A stretch of DNA of 64,000 nt from Rhodospirillales bacterium (GCA_019634165.1 JAHQVT010000003.1:180308-244307); one strand, 5' to 3'. Shown: positions 26,800-35,466, counted from the stretch's first letter. Notes: generated by a model from the letters alone, not told the origin. Numbers and translations: made by a program.

Positions 26800-26867
26800 C
26801 CCCGGTCAGAATTTTCTGCTGTGCTGTGGCAACAGCGTTGGTAGGGGGGAAGAAAATCTGACCGGGG
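26800..26867. repeat. Long inverted repeat between convergent cytochrome genes
   Basis: CCCCGGTCAGA (26800-26810) pairs with TCTGACCGGGG (26857-26867). After one bulged A, TTTTCT pairs with AGAAAA. The 33-nt loop itself holds GCTGT/ACAGC. It sits between converging genes but has no T tract on either side, so it is either an atypical bidirectional terminator or a palindromic repetitive element. Confidence 0.7.
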
Positions 26868-26900
26868 CACCCGCCAAGGGGAATGACGGGCTGGAGTTCC

Positions 26901-27365
26901 TTATTTTGATCGATAGGTGTCATGGCATCCTTTGCAGGATTTGCCGAGATCGCCCATGGCAGCCCCCATTGCCGATTTATCGCCAGCAACGGCTGCCATC
27001 GCCAATGCCGCGTCTTTAAGGGCGGGGAAGCGGCCGGAAAAATCGGCCCAATCGGTCCAGACATTGTCGGTTGCTGTCGTCTTTACCGATGCATCCATGG
27101 TTTTAGCCTCGAACGCGCTAGGTGCTGCGGCTGCGGCAAAGGCAATGCCGTTTGCCAGATTGCGCAGAACAGGTTCAGGAAGTTCACATTTCCCTTTTAG
27201 ATAACAGCCAAGGGTTCCCATTGCGCCGCCAATGCCATCCATCAGCATTTTGCGATTTTCAACAGTAGCATTATCCATCGTCTCGTCAGCGTTGGCTGTC
27301 ATGGGCATGATGGTGCCGGCGGCAAACATCGCGCCGAGCAGTCCTGCAGTAACAAGGTGCTTCAT
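26901..27365 (-). CDS. Cytochrome c'
   Basis: A 154-residue periplasmic cytochrome c' family protein. The signal peptide ends at 'MTANA'. The mature part is a four-helix bundle with 'RKMLMDGIGGAMGTLGCYLKG' and the C-terminal haem motif 'SCKGCHDTYRSK' (C-K-G-C-H), the position and spacing typical of cytochrome c'. These proteins bind NO and serve in nitrosative stress or electron storage. An extra Cys pair near residues 54-60 (GCYLKGKC) is not part of the haem motif. It is paired tail-to-tail with cytochrome b561. Confidence 0.9.
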   Translation of the reverse strand: MKHLVTAGLLGAMFAAGTIMPMTANADETMDNATVENRKMLMDGIGGAMGTLGCYLKGKCELPEPVLRNLANGIAFAAAAAPSAFEAKTMDASVKTTATDNVWTDWADFSGRFPALKDAALAMAAVAGDKSAMGAAMGDLGKSCKGCHDTYRSK

Positions 27366-27560
27366 GGCTTCTCTCTATTGTCGTTTTGTTTGTCTCTCTG
27401 ATCGCGAATTAGGCATTGGTTTCTTATGTGTTTCAGAAGCATATTGTTGCTTCGTGCCTGTCGCTCGGCTTAGTGTCCCAGTTGCGCCCCCGAAACTGGA
27501 ATCACAAGCGCGTGAATTCACATAATTTTTCCGACCACGCGCCAAAGGAACCGCCCCAAT

Positions 27561-29084
27561 ATGTCGCCCGTCGCCCCAAATGATCTATCAGATGCCAATG
27601 AAACCGCCATTCGCGAAGGCCGGGCGCGTGCCCGTAATGTGATTCGCGACTGGGATTTGAAACGCGCCTATATCAATGGTGTTTGGCGCGATGCCGATAG
27701 CCGCGAGGTTCTTGACGTTATTGACCCGGCAAAAGGCGACGTTGTTGGCAGTGTTCCGTTCATGCGGACATCCGAAGCACGCAGCGCAATTGATGCCGCC
27801 CATGATGCCTTTCCGGGCTGGTCACGGATGTTGGCACGGGACCGTTCCGCAATGTTGCGCCGCTGGCGTGACTTGCTTGAAACCCATCAGGAAGAATTGG
27901 CATCCCTGATTACGCTGGAACAAGGCAAGCCATATGATCAGGCTTTGCGCGAAGTGGTCGGTGCCATTGCCTATGCCGAATGGTATGCCGAAGAAGCCAA
28001 GCGGGCTTATGGTCAAACCATGCCTGCCACCCAGCGCGACCGACGTGTGGTGGTGCAAAAGCACCCCGTTGGTGTTGTTGCCGCGATTACGCCGTGGAAC
28101 TTCCCGCTGACCATGGTCGTGCGCAAATGCGCCCCGGCCCTTGCCGCGGGATGTACTGTTGTTGTCAAACCAGCCGAAGACACACCGCTTTCTGCCCTTG
28201 CTGCGGCCAAACTAGCCGATCAGGCGGGCTTTCCGCAGGGGGTGTTTAACGTTGTGACCGGTTTGCCACAACCGATTGCCGAGGCCCTGACAGGTGATGA
28301 GCGGGTGCGGATGTTGTCCTTTACCGGTTCGACCGAGATTGGCAAACGCCTGATGGCGCAATGTGCGCCAACGATGAAAAAGCTGTCCCTGGAACTTGGC
28401 GGTAATGCGCCATTTATCGTGATGGATGATGCCGATCTGGATGCTGCCGTTGCTGGGGCAATGATTTCAAAGTTCCGAAACAGTGGCCAAACCTGTGTTT
28501 GTGCCAACCGCATTTTTATTCAGGATGGCGTCTATGATGCCTTTGTCGAAAAGTTTATTGCCGCCAGCAATGCGCAAACCATTGGCAACGGTTTTGTGCC
28601 CGGCACGGATATTGGTCCGTTGATCAACCGTCAGGCGGTGGCAAAGGTCGAACGCCTTGTTGAAAATGCCAAGAAGGCTGGGGCAACTCTGTTTTATGGG
28701 GCGGATATTCCCGATCAAGGTCATTTCACCCGACCGCTTGTCATGACCGATGTGCCGGTCAATGCCGATTGTTTTGATGAAGAACTGTTTGCCCCGATCG
28801 CCCCGATTTATCGCTTTAAAACCGAGGATGACGTGATTGCCCTAGCCAACCGGGTGCGCACAGGCCTGTCGTCGTATCTTTACAGTCGCGATGTTGGCCG
28901 TATTCAGCGCATTGCGGATCGGCTTGAAACCGGTGTGGTCGGCATTAATGACGGCACGACCAGCCACGAAGGCGCACCGTTTGGCGGGGTTAAAGAAAGC
29001 GGGCAGGGCCGTGAAGGTGGTCATTGGGGATTTGAAGAATATCTTGAACCCAAATACCTCAATTATGCCATCGGCGGGAACTAG
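27561..29084 (+). CDS. gabD: NAD(P)-dependent succinate-semialdehyde dehydrogenase-like enzyme
   Basis: A 507-residue aldehyde dehydrogenase that oxidises an aldehyde, probably succinate semialdehyde, to the acid. Motifs: 'ITPWNFPLTMVVRKCAPALAAG' (cofactor), 'LSFTGSTEIGKRL', catalytic Glu in 'LELGGNAPFIVMDDAD', catalytic Cys in 'NSGQTCVCANR', and the C-terminal 'APFGGVKESGQGREGGHWG'. The GabD-like 'CVCANR' redox cysteine pair is kept. AAAGGAAC precedes the ATG. No GABA transaminase is adjacent, so the substrate is inferred from similarity only. A strong terminator follows. Confidence 0.85.
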   Translation: MSPVAPNDLSDANETAIREGRARARNVIRDWDLKRAYINGVWRDADSREVLDVIDPAKGDVVGSVPFMRTSEARSAIDAAHDAFPGWSRMLARDRSAMLRRWRDLLETHQEELASLITLEQGKPYDQALREVVGAIAYAEWYAEEAKRAYGQTMPATQRDRRVVVQKHPVGVVAAITPWNFPLTMVVRKCAPALAAGCTVVVKPAEDTPLSALAAAKLADQAGFPQGVFNVVTGLPQPIAEALTGDERVRMLSFTGSTEIGKRLMAQCAPTMKKLSLELGGNAPFIVMDDADLDAAVAGAMISKFRNSGQTCVCANRIFIQDGVYDAFVEKFIAASNAQTIGNGFVPGTDIGPLINRQAVAKVERLVENAKKAGATLFYGADIPDQGHFTRPLVMTDVPVNADCFDEELFAPIAPIYRFKTEDDVIALANRVRTGLSSYLYSRDVGRIQRIADRLETGVVGINDGTTSHEGAPFGGVKESGQGREGGHWGFEEYLEPKYLNYAIGGN

Positions 29085-29587
29085 TCGGAAAACAACACTG
29101 CAAAGTCAGAATTTCAAAGATCGTAAAACGGCAATATCATTTATGGGTATTGCCGTTTTGTCGTTTTTAATCAGCTATGCAAAATTGTTAATAAGACTCC
29201 AAAGAAAATTTGAGTGGTTTTCACCCTGTATTCCCGAAAATATGTCCTGTCCAAAACGTCTTTAGCGGGGTTTTGTTCTGCTGTCAGGCGGAGGTGATGG
29301 GGCTACAGCACAGAAAAAACAAATGTCTTATTGGGATTTGGGGAGTTTTCCAAACCTACCTTTTGAAAAAATCCAGCAAATCGAGGGTTTTAGGCGCCAT
29401 GCTATAACTATGCGTATTGTGCATGAATTATTTGTGGTGAAAATGTTTCATGTTATGCGCTAGGCGCATGGGTGAGCTGAGAAAACTCTGCTCGTCGGAA
29501 TGTATAAACAGGCGTACATCCATTTCAACAGAGCGAAACAAAAACCCAAGCGCGAGAAGCGCTGGATGATTTTAAAAGGAAACGGAC
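29085..29587. other. Intergenic stretch of ~500 bp before a tiny gene
   Basis: It holds the gabD terminator, an AT-rich middle and a short palindrome ATGCGC-TAG-GCGCAT at 29455-29469, about 120 bp ahead of the 53-residue gene, which could be an operator. No other gene is supported. Confidence 0.4.
29125..29168 (+). terminator. Rho-independent terminator of gabD
   Basis: The 12-bp stem AAAACGGCAATA (29125-29136)/TATTGCCGTTTT (29148-29159) is followed by GTCGTTTTT. Confidence 0.88.
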
Positions 29588-29749
29588 ATGAATATGTATC
29601 GTGAAAATGACCTGGTTGCCCTCCAGCGCGAAGCAGAACGTCTCCGTGCGCAGGCTATTCGTAACATGGTCGTCGCGGCTGTACGCAAAGTTGGCGTACT
29701 TTTCGGTGCAAACCGCAAACCGCAGGGCGGTGTTCCGGCCGGCGCTTAA
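29588..29749 (+). CDS. Small basic amphipathic protein, 53 residues
   Basis: A short frame with AAAAGGAAA just upstream of its ATG, and dense Glu/Arg codons in the style of highly expressed genes. The product begins MNMYRENDLVALQREAERLR, continues as a helix (AQAIRNMVVAAVRKVG) and ends with a Gly/Pro tail (KPQGGVPAGA). The first 35 residues should form one amphipathic helix. It has its own terminator 47 bp after the stop, so it is a monocistronic gene. It resembles the short stress-linked proteins of alphaproteobacteria (DUF1127-like size and charge), but I cannot assign a family. Confidence 0.7.
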   Translation: MNMYRENDLVALQREAERLRAQAIRNMVVAAVRKVGVLFGANRKPQGGVPAGA

Positions 29750-29795
29750 TTTCGCGACCCTATAAAATTCCGGTGCCAGTTGATCTGGCATCTTT

Positions 29796-29834
29796 AAAAA
29801 CACCTCTGCATTCCTCCCATGCGGGGGTGTTTTT
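29796..29834 (+). terminator. Rho-independent terminator of the 53-residue gene
   Basis: A 15-pair stem (two G-T pairs) between AAAAACACCTCTGCA (29796-29810) and TGCGGGGGTGTTTTT (29820-29834). A smaller TGCCAG/CTGGCA hairpin precedes it. It excludes starts for the next gene before about 29840. Confidence 0.85.
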
Positions 29835-29913
29835 GTATGTATACTTCACCTTGGGACATTGGGCAGGTATGAATGGGGATAGAACCCTTCTGTTGCCCGG
29901 AGAAGTTGGCCCC

Positions 29914-30711
29914 ATGAAGCTTGCCCATTACGCCTTTGGTGAAGAAAACCGCGATAACGGCACCATCGTCATTGTTCATGGCCTGTTTGGTCAGGCCCGT
30001 AACTGGACCGCGATTGCCCGGCGCTTGGCCGAAAAATACCATGTGGTGACAGCAGATTTGCGCAATCACGGTCGTTCCGATTGGAATGGGGAAATGACCT
30101 ATGCTGCCATGGCGGCGGATCTGGCCGAACTGATTGGCGATGTTTCCGACAAACCGGTTCATCTTGTTGGTCATTCCATGGGCGGCAAAGCCTCTATGGT
30201 TTTAAGCCTTTCACAAGATGCCGGTTTGGTTGCGGATCTTGTTATCGTTGATATTGCCCCGGTATCCTATGATCACGATTATACCGGTTATATCAATGCC
30301 ATGCGCGGCGTGGATTTTAATGCCATCACCCGCCGTGCCGAAGTTGAAGATGCGTTGTCATCAGGGGTTTCTGAAAAAGGTGTGCGCCAGTTCTTAGCGC
30401 AGAATGTCACAACCGATAAGGAAACCGGCAAGATGGCATGGCAGGTCAATATTGACGCCATGGCATCCCATTTATCTGACATTACAGGCTGGCCCACGGA
30501 TGGGCTTTCAGATCATTATGATGGCGATGTTCTGTTCATTTCCGGGGCCAATTCGCACTATGTCGATTCCAAAGACCGGGATCATATCAAATCGCTGTTC
30601 CCAAAGGCTGCCTTTACCAGCATCAAAGGGGCTGGTCACTGGGTCCACGCCGAAAAGCCCGATGCGGTTTTACTGACCTTGTCGGCATTTTTAAAACGCC
30701 AATCCTCATAA
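29914..30711 (+). CDS. Alpha/beta-hydrolase, YbfF-like esterase
   Basis: A 265-residue alpha/beta-hydrolase, probably an acyl-ester or thioester hydrolase. Features: oxyanion-hole region 'VIVHGLFGQARNW', 'TADLRNHGRSDW', nucleophile elbow 'VGHSMGGKASM' with the catalytic Ser, and the late catalytic His in 'IKGAGHWVHAEKP'. This arrangement matches E. coli YbfF and other small esterases. I chose the ATG at 29914 with CCCGGAGAAG upstream; an ATG at 29869 would add 15 residues, and earlier starts lie in a terminator. nudK follows 18 bp later, probably cotranscribed. Confidence 0.85.
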   Translation: MKLAHYAFGEENRDNGTIVIVHGLFGQARNWTAIARRLAEKYHVVTADLRNHGRSDWNGEMTYAAMAADLAELIGDVSDKPVHLVGHSMGGKASMVLSLSQDAGLVADLVIVDIAPVSYDHDYTGYINAMRGVDFNAITRRAEVEDALSSGVSEKGVRQFLAQNVTTDKETGKMAWQVNIDAMASHLSDITGWPTDGLSDHYDGDVLFISGANSHYVDSKDRDHIKSLFPKAAFTSIKGAGHWVHAEKPDAVLLTLSAFLKRQSS

Positions 30712-30729
30712 CCATCGAAAGGTCGCCAC

Positions 30730-31344
30730 GTGTCGGATCTTCCAAAAGGCTGGTCCATCCCTGATCAGGACCATCTGCGCATAAACGATATCACCTGTCT
30801 GTCAGACAATTGGTATCACCTTTATCGGGTTGGTTTTGATCTGAAACGATCAGACGGGACGTGGCAAACCCAAGAACGCGAAGCTTATGAACGGGGCAAT
30901 GGTGCCGGGATATTGCTGTATAACCGTGGGGATCGAACCGTCATCCTGACCCGGCAGTTTCGCTTGCCAAGTTTCGTCAATGGCAATGAAGACGGCATGT
31001 TGATCGAAGTGCCCGCGGGGCTTTTAGATGATCGTGATCCAGCATCGGCCGTGATTGCCGAGGTCGAAGAAGAAACGGGCTATAAAATTGGCAAACCCAG
31101 ACTGGTCTTTGATCTTTTCATGAGCCCCGGTTCCGTGACCGAACGGCTTCATCTGTTTGTCGCCGAAGTCAGCCGTGATCACCGCAAAGGCGATGGCGGT
31201 GGGTTGCATCATGAAGGCGAGGATATCGACGTTCTCGAAATCCCATTTACCGATCTTATCCCGATGATGGCTGATGGGCGCATCCGCGATGCAAAGACGG
31301 TTATCTTGTTACAACACGCACTTCTTACCAAATTGATTGACTAA
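30730..31344 (+). CDS. nudK: NUDIX hydrolase, GDP-mannose pyrophosphatase NudK-like
   Basis: A 204-residue NUDIX enzyme that hydrolyses nucleoside diphosphate sugars. Its course follows E. coli NudK closely: 'REAYERGNGAGILLYNRGDRTVILTRQFRLP', 'NGNEDGMLIEVPAGLLDD', 'MSPGSVTERLHLFVAEV', 'EGEDIDVLEIPF', 'GRIRDAKTVILLQ'. The Nudix box keeps the Mg-binding Glu run (AEVEEETGY), but the usual Arg before the first Glu is Ala, as is tolerated in this branch. The start is GTG with AAAGG upstream. Activity on GDP-mannose rather than ADP-ribose is inferred from this similarity. Confidence 0.85.
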   Translation: MSDLPKGWSIPDQDHLRINDITCLSDNWYHLYRVGFDLKRSDGTWQTQEREAYERGNGAGILLYNRGDRTVILTRQFRLPSFVNGNEDGMLIEVPAGLLDDRDPASAVIAEVEEETGYKIGKPRLVFDLFMSPGSVTERLHLFVAEVSRDHRKGDGGGLHHEGEDIDVLEIPFTDLIPMMADGRIRDAKTVILLQHALLTKLID

Positions 31345-31352
31345 GTACTGCC

Positions 31353-32075
31353 TTACCAAGGCAGTTCCTGCCCGTCATAGGCAAAGAACCCGCCAGACTG
31401 TTCCGCACGTAATTGATCAATCACGCAGAGCATGTTTGCGGCTGCAAGTGTCGAGCTTTGAACATCTAGTCCCGATTTGGCAAAGGGGCCAGAAAGGCCG
31501 GTATCGACCGTGCCGGGATGAAGGGTAATGCAAATGGCATCGCGTTTGGTGCGGCCCGTTTCAATGGCAGCGCATTTAACCAACTGATTAAGGGCAGCCT
31601 TGGCTGCGCGGTAGCCATACCAACCGCCCATGCGATTATCGCCGATACTTCCGACCTTGGCTGAAAGAGTTGCAAATACCGACTTGCCTGAACGCGGCAG
31701 CAAGGGGCAGAAATGCTTCATCAATAATGCCGGACCGATGGCATTGATCTGAAACTGTTTGGCCATGTAGTCAGCATCAATCTGACGCAACGACTTTTCG
31801 GGTTGAAAGTTTTCGTCATGCAAATAGCCAGTGGCATCAATGATGAGGCGAATGTCCGTTCCGTGACCTCGTGCATCTGCCGCACAATCGGCAATCGTTG
31901 TTGGGTCTGTGAAATCAAGTGCCGGTGTGGTCTTGCGCGAATATGCTAATACTTTGGAAAATGCATCTGATGATTTCAGGTGCTGAACAAAAGCCGCGCC
32001 AATGCCACCGGTCGCACCAATGACAATCGCAATGCCGCCGTTTGAGAAGCTATCAAATGATACGTGGGCGGTCAT
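31353..32075 (-). CDS. Short-chain dehydrogenase/reductase (CsgA-like)
   Basis: A 240-residue SDR with the cofactor motif 'VIGATGGIGAAFV' and the catalytic pair in 'YGYRAAKAALN'. 'ATLSAKVGSIGDNRMGGWYGYRAAK' and 'CITLHPGTVDTGLS' match the C-factor (CsgA) group of SDRs. The final residues 'GGFFAYDGQELPW' are also typical of that group. I chose the ATG at 32073-32075, just behind CGGAG. It is transcribed towards nudK and ends 8 bp from it. The physiological substrate is unknown; a link to cell-cell signalling as in Myxococcus should not be assumed. Confidence 0.8.
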   Translation of the reverse strand: MTAHVSFDSFSNGGIAIVIGATGGIGAAFVQHLKSSDAFSKVLAYSRKTTPALDFTDPTTIADCAADARGHGTDIRLIIDATGYLHDENFQPEKSLRQIDADYMAKQFQINAIGPALLMKHFCPLLPRSGKSVFATLSAKVGSIGDNRMGGWYGYRAAKAALNQLVKCAAIETGRTKRDAICITLHPGTVDTGLSGPFAKSGLDVQSSTLAAANMLCVIDQLRAEQSGGFFAYDGQELPW

Positions 32076-32210
32076 GGGCAACTCCGAACTTTGTAAGGAC
32101 TATCTTCTTCCTACGCGGTGCCCTGCGCGCTGGTTCAGGCCTGTTCACATCCTATTGGCCCTTTGCGTCTTCAAACGCTGAAATATTCAGGATCAATAGG
32201 AGTTAGACAT

Positions 32211-32600
32211 ATGGCGTTTTCCTTTTCCAAGGCCAGCAACGCACAAGCCATCGCCGAACGCGAATGGGCGAGCGATGATGCGATCATGTTCACCAAATTC
32301 ACGTCCTGTATCGGTCTGATGGGGATTAAGGACAGCAAAGTGATTGCAGTGCATTTATCCTTGCGCGATACCGATAATCTTGTGACCGATGATGATGTCG
32401 ATGCCGCGATTGCATTGCTAGATGGTGCCGCGAACCCGGTTGTTATCGGCGCGATCAGTGTCTGGAAGAAAAGTGTGAGTGACGTCTACGACCATCTTGT
32501 CTCGGAACTCAGCCCGATCAAGGAATATAGCCTAGATGACGGGATCTATGGCGGATCGGTCAATGGCGACAAAGTCCTGCCGGAATTCGCGGAAGAATAA
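32211..32600 (+). CDS. Conserved-looking cytoplasmic protein of unknown function
   Basis: A 129-residue acidic protein behind a good ATAGGAG site. It has no signal peptide or membrane span. It contains a 'GLMGIKDSKVIAVHLSLRD' strand-like segment and an acidic helix 'TDDDVDAAIALLDGA', ending 'VLPEFAEE'. I recognise no domain. It is flanked by the SDR divergently and by a bidirectional terminator, so it is monocistronic. Confidence 0.65.
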   Translation: MAFSFSKASNAQAIAEREWASDDAIMFTKFTSCIGLMGIKDSKVIAVHLSLRDTDNLVTDDDVDAAIALLDGAANPVVIGAISVWKKSVSDVYDHLVSELSPIKEYSLDDGIYGGSVNGDKVLPEFAEE

Positions 32601-32625
32601 GCAATGGCGTAATACTGGTAATAAG

Positions 32626-32654
32626 AAAAGCCGCCCATTTGATGGGCGGCTTTT
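32626..32654. terminator. Bidirectional terminator
   Basis: The 12-bp stem AAAAGCCGCCCA (32626-32637)/TGGGCGGCTTTT (32643-32654) lies between two converging genes and has T runs on both strands. Confidence 0.88.
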
Positions 32655-32678
32655 CATCATTGCGATGTAAACGCTTGG

Positions 32679-33023
32679 TTATTCGCCGACACCGTATGCT
32701 TTGTCCGGGGCACCAAGTGCTGCAGAATGCACGGCAGTCCATATGCCTGTTACAACTGCACCGCTCTGTCCTGTTCCAGACATTTCACCACCCATGGCGT
32801 TGTTGACGATATTGCCAAGATACGCCGTGACGGATTTGTTTCCGAAATTGGCGATGGCCATGCTGAGGTAGCTGTTTGGGAATTGTTGCAAAACTCCTGT
32901 AAAGCCGCCGTCAATAGTGATTTTGCCATCAGCGGCCACATTCATCGAGAACTTGTAGGGGGGGACTCCTTTCCAAGTTTGGGTCACGATCCAAGTGCCG
33001 CTTAAAGAGGATGAGGTGGTCAT
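32679..33023 (-). CDS. Small beta-rich protein of unknown function
   Basis: A 114-residue protein without cysteines or signal peptide, starting at 33021-33023 with TGGAGAAT upstream. It is rich in Gly, Ser, Thr and aromatic residues in alternating strands ('SGTWIVTQTWKG', 'GKITIDGGFTG', 'SGAVVTGIWTAVHS'), which suggests a small beta-barrel or beta-sandwich. The opening SGTW resembles calycin-like folds, but this is too weak for an assignment. It is a single gene facing a terminator. Confidence 0.55.
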   Translation of the reverse strand: MTTSSSLSGTWIVTQTWKGVPPYKFSMNVAADGKITIDGGFTGVLQQFPNSYLSMAIANFGNKSVTAYLGNIVNNAMGGEMSGTGQSGAVVTGIWTAVHSAALGAPDKAYGVGE

Positions 33024-33502
33024 GATATTCTCCAATGAGTTGATATCTGTCCCAATCCAAGGCGATTGCACACTTTTAAGGTGTTTTATTGTAATCCGAA
33101 GAACCTAGGGTAGAATTTAAACTGAATTGAGTCAATTTTAATTGCATATAATTTAGTTTTTAATATTTAATCAAAATCAACTGTAGATTGATTAAAGGGG
33201 CAGTGATGTTTGTCTTCCGCGGGCTGAAGGTTCGAACGGTTTTAACCGAGAACAGCGCAGAGGCATGCGGAGGGAAAACAGTGAAAGGAGCTGCTGGAAA
33301 GGACTCGTTTGAGCTCTGATATTTTTTGATCTTATCAGCCTCAAAGATAATCAAATACCCACTAGATATAGATGGCTTGGGACTGTCGTGTAATGACGCG
33401 GGCGATAATCGCATTTCGCTATGAGCGATCGGCGTGGCAGTAAAAACAAGCCGCCCTGTTAAGTGGCGGCTTGCTTGGCTCGGTCTGTGGTTGTGCAGAG
33501 AC
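33024..33502. other. AT-rich intergenic stretch with the phaZ terminator
   Basis: About 480 bp between two minus-strand genes. It contains the phaZ terminator at 33442-33473. The middle is AT-rich and holds short frames without support. Confidence 0.4.
33442..33473 (-). terminator. Rho-independent terminator of phaZ
   Basis: On the minus strand the stem CAAGCCGCC (33465-33473)/GGCGGCTTG (33447-33455) is followed by TTTTT (33442-33446), just after the phaZ stop codon. Confidence 0.85.
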
Positions 33503-34792
33503 TCATTCGGCTGCGCTGATATGAGTAACATTCGGGGCGCTGCGCGCACCTTTGCCTTCATGATCGTGGCGGCGAATGAATTCTTTGATGCGTGGGCTGA
33601 TTTGTTCGCGCCAACGGCGGCCGTTAAACACGCCGTAATGGCCAACACCCTGTTGCAAGTGATGCATGCGCATGTTGTCGGGCAAATTGGTGCAAAGTTT
33701 GTGTGCCGCACGGGTCTGACCCATGCCGGTAATGTCATCGCGCTCACCTTCAACCGTCAGAAGGGCGGTTTTAGTGATGGCAGATGGATCAACCTGAACC
33801 CCCTGCCAGCGAAGTGTTCCTTCGGGCAGGTTATGTTCGTGGAACACGACTTTTAAGGTCTGAAGATAGAATTCCGCCGACATATCCATGACCGCAAGAT
33901 ATTCGTGATAGAAATGACGCTTGGCATCAGCACTTTCACCATCACCTTCGACAAGGTGATTGAACATGTCGTGGTGGGCCGAAACATGGCGGTCCCAGTT
34001 CATGCTCATGAAGCCGGCAAGCTGCATAAAGCCCGGATAGACCCGGCGCATGACCCCGGAGTGGGGCAGAGGGACATGCGAAATCACATGCTGCTCAAAC
34101 CAGTCAAGGCTGTGCTGTTTGGCAAATTTGTTAACTTCGGTCGGGTTTTCGCGCGTATCAACCGGGCCGCCCATAAGCGTCATCGATGCAGGTTGGCATT
34201 CTTCGTTGCCTTCCGCCATCAGGGATGCAGCCGCCATCACTGGAACCGATGGTTGGCACACCGCCATCATGTGGGTGTTTGGGCCCAGGGTCCGCAAAAA
34301 GCGCATGATATAGTCGATATATGTATCAAGATCGAAGTGCCCCTGATGAACAGGAACCGTGCGCGCATCAATCCAGTCGGTGATGTAAACATCATGGTCT
34401 GGCAATAAAGCTTCGACCGTGCCGCGCAGCAAGGTTGAAAAGTGCCCGGAAAGCGGGGCGACAATCAAAAGGCGCGGGTCATCGGGCTGCGTTTTAAGGT
34501 GGCCTGTTTCACGTTTGAAATGCAACAGGTCACAGAATGCTTCGCTGTGAACAATTTCTTCGGTGATTGGAACGGTTTCACCATCAATGATCGTGCTGTC
34601 TAGGCCGAATTCGGGTTTGCCGTACCGATGGGTGATATGGGTGAACACGTCACACGCTGCCGCCGCAGCCCGACCCTGATGGGTATAGGACAATGGGTTT
34701 GCCGGATTGCGCAGCCACTTTTTGCTGGCATCTGCTGCCATGCGAAGCGGACTTATTGTGGCGTGCTGCAATTCATAAAGGTGATACAGCAT
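33503..34792 (-). CDS. phaZ: Intracellular polyhydroxyalkanoate depolymerase
   Basis: A 429-residue cytoplasmic PHB depolymerase that mobilises stored polyhydroxybutyrate to 3-hydroxybutyrate units. The start 'MLYHLYELQHATISPLR' is characteristic of the family. The nucleophile region is 'MAVCQPSVPVMAAASL', with Cys in place of the lipase Ser as in Ralstonia PhaZa1. 'APLSGHFSTLLRGTVEALLPDHDVYITDWIDAR' and 'GVGHYGVFNGRRWR' (late His) are also typical. No signal peptide is present. The ATG at 34790-34792 has GGGAGTGAGAG upstream. No phaC or phasin gene is nearby. It shows that the organism stores PHB. Confidence 0.93.
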   Translation of the reverse strand: MLYHLYELQHATISPLRMAADASKKWLRNPANPLSYTHQGRAAAAACDVFTHITHRYGKPEFGLDSTIIDGETVPITEEIVHSEAFCDLLHFKRETGHLKTQPDDPRLLIVAPLSGHFSTLLRGTVEALLPDHDVYITDWIDARTVPVHQGHFDLDTYIDYIMRFLRTLGPNTHMMAVCQPSVPVMAAASLMAEGNEECQPASMTLMGGPVDTRENPTEVNKFAKQHSLDWFEQHVISHVPLPHSGVMRRVYPGFMQLAGFMSMNWDRHVSAHHDMFNHLVEGDGESADAKRHFYHEYLAVMDMSAEFYLQTLKVVFHEHNLPEGTLRWQGVQVDPSAITKTALLTVEGERDDITGMGQTRAAHKLCTNLPDNMRMHHLQQGVGHYGVFNGRRWREQISPRIKEFIRRHDHEGKGARSAPNVTHISAAE

Positions 34793-35239
34793 TTACTCTC
34801 ACTCCCAGGTGACGGGCTTAACGTTGCCGAGGTCACCGAACTGGTTACGGCTTTTCATCCTGTTTTTTATCGCACGCATTGAATTATCAATACGCGGTTT
34901 GGCACTTTGGGATCCTGATCTGATACACAGCGAAATATGGCTGATTACCCGTAGGCAGAAATCCAGTAATTGCATTGAAGCCTACGTTAGTTAAGCATTC
35001 GTGCAATAGCCATAAAGTATGATGAATTTCCAAATTATCGTTTTTCACACTGATTCAAGCGAAGTTTTATCTCCATGTCGAGTTAAATTTTGCGATGCAG
35101 CGTAAGTTATTGCGTTGCAATAAATGTTTGAGTCTCATAAACGCCGCGCCAGTGCCGTACGGTTGAAATTTGCCCTCTATTATGGACTCGCATCTACGCA
35201 TTGCTAGATGCTGATATGGGGGCGGCTTCCAATCAAAAC

Positions 35240-35275
35240 AAATAAAAGGCGCTGCTATTGGGGAATAGCAGCGCC
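35240..35275 (-). terminator. Minus-strand terminator downstream of the structured element
   Basis: GGCGCTGCTATT (35248-35259) pairs with AATAGCAGCGCC (35264-35275) over a GGGG loop. On the minus strand it is followed by TTTTATTTG. It is the likely 3' end of the transcript that carries the 43-residue gene and/or the folded element. Confidence 0.85.
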
Positions 35276-35301
35276 AAGTCGTGCGGAGATTGTTATTGCG
35301 G

Positions 35302-35434
35302 TCTGAGGCCCAAAGGGGAAGTCGGGCATAGGGAAGGTCTGACCGACAGGCGGGACAGGGTATGGGTGCGGGGTTGCCTGCCGGTCAGATGCCCGTGATG
35401 GACAAAAGCTTGGTGGCTTAAAGTCCGGGCCTCA
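35302..35434 (-). ncRNA. Candidate structured RNA (nested helices)
   Basis: Three helices nest inside each other: P1 TGAGGCCC (35304-35311) with GGGCCTCA (35427-35434); P2 CGGGCAT (35323-35329) with ATGCCCG (35389-35395); P3 TCTGACCG-a-CAGGC (35338-35351) with GCCTG-c-CGGTCAG (35376-35388), closing a 24-nt loop. A further GGAC/GTCC plus AAGC/GCTT hairpin can form between P1 and P2 on one side. The minus strand is preferred because a terminator follows in that direction. It could be an independent small RNA or the 3' UTR of the 43-residue gene. Size and shape allow a 6S-like RNA, but I cannot confirm any family. Confidence 0.5.
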
Positions 35435-35466
35435 CAGATTCAAAGTCGATTTCAATAGGGAACTAT

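Larger units (their letters stand above)
34793..35466. other. Gene-poor stretch with a structured RNA-like element
   Basis: The first ~450 bp (34793-35240) are AT-rich with no gene I can support. The remainder holds a minus-strand terminator and a strongly folded segment, listed separately. Confidence 0.45.

Noticed and set aside
29773..29913. Extended N-terminus of the esterase from 29773
   Set aside because: It would be read through a strong terminator; good starts lie downstream.
33160..33753. 197-residue minus-strand frame across the end of phaZ
   Set aside because: It overlaps phaZ in another frame and runs through the phaZ terminator.
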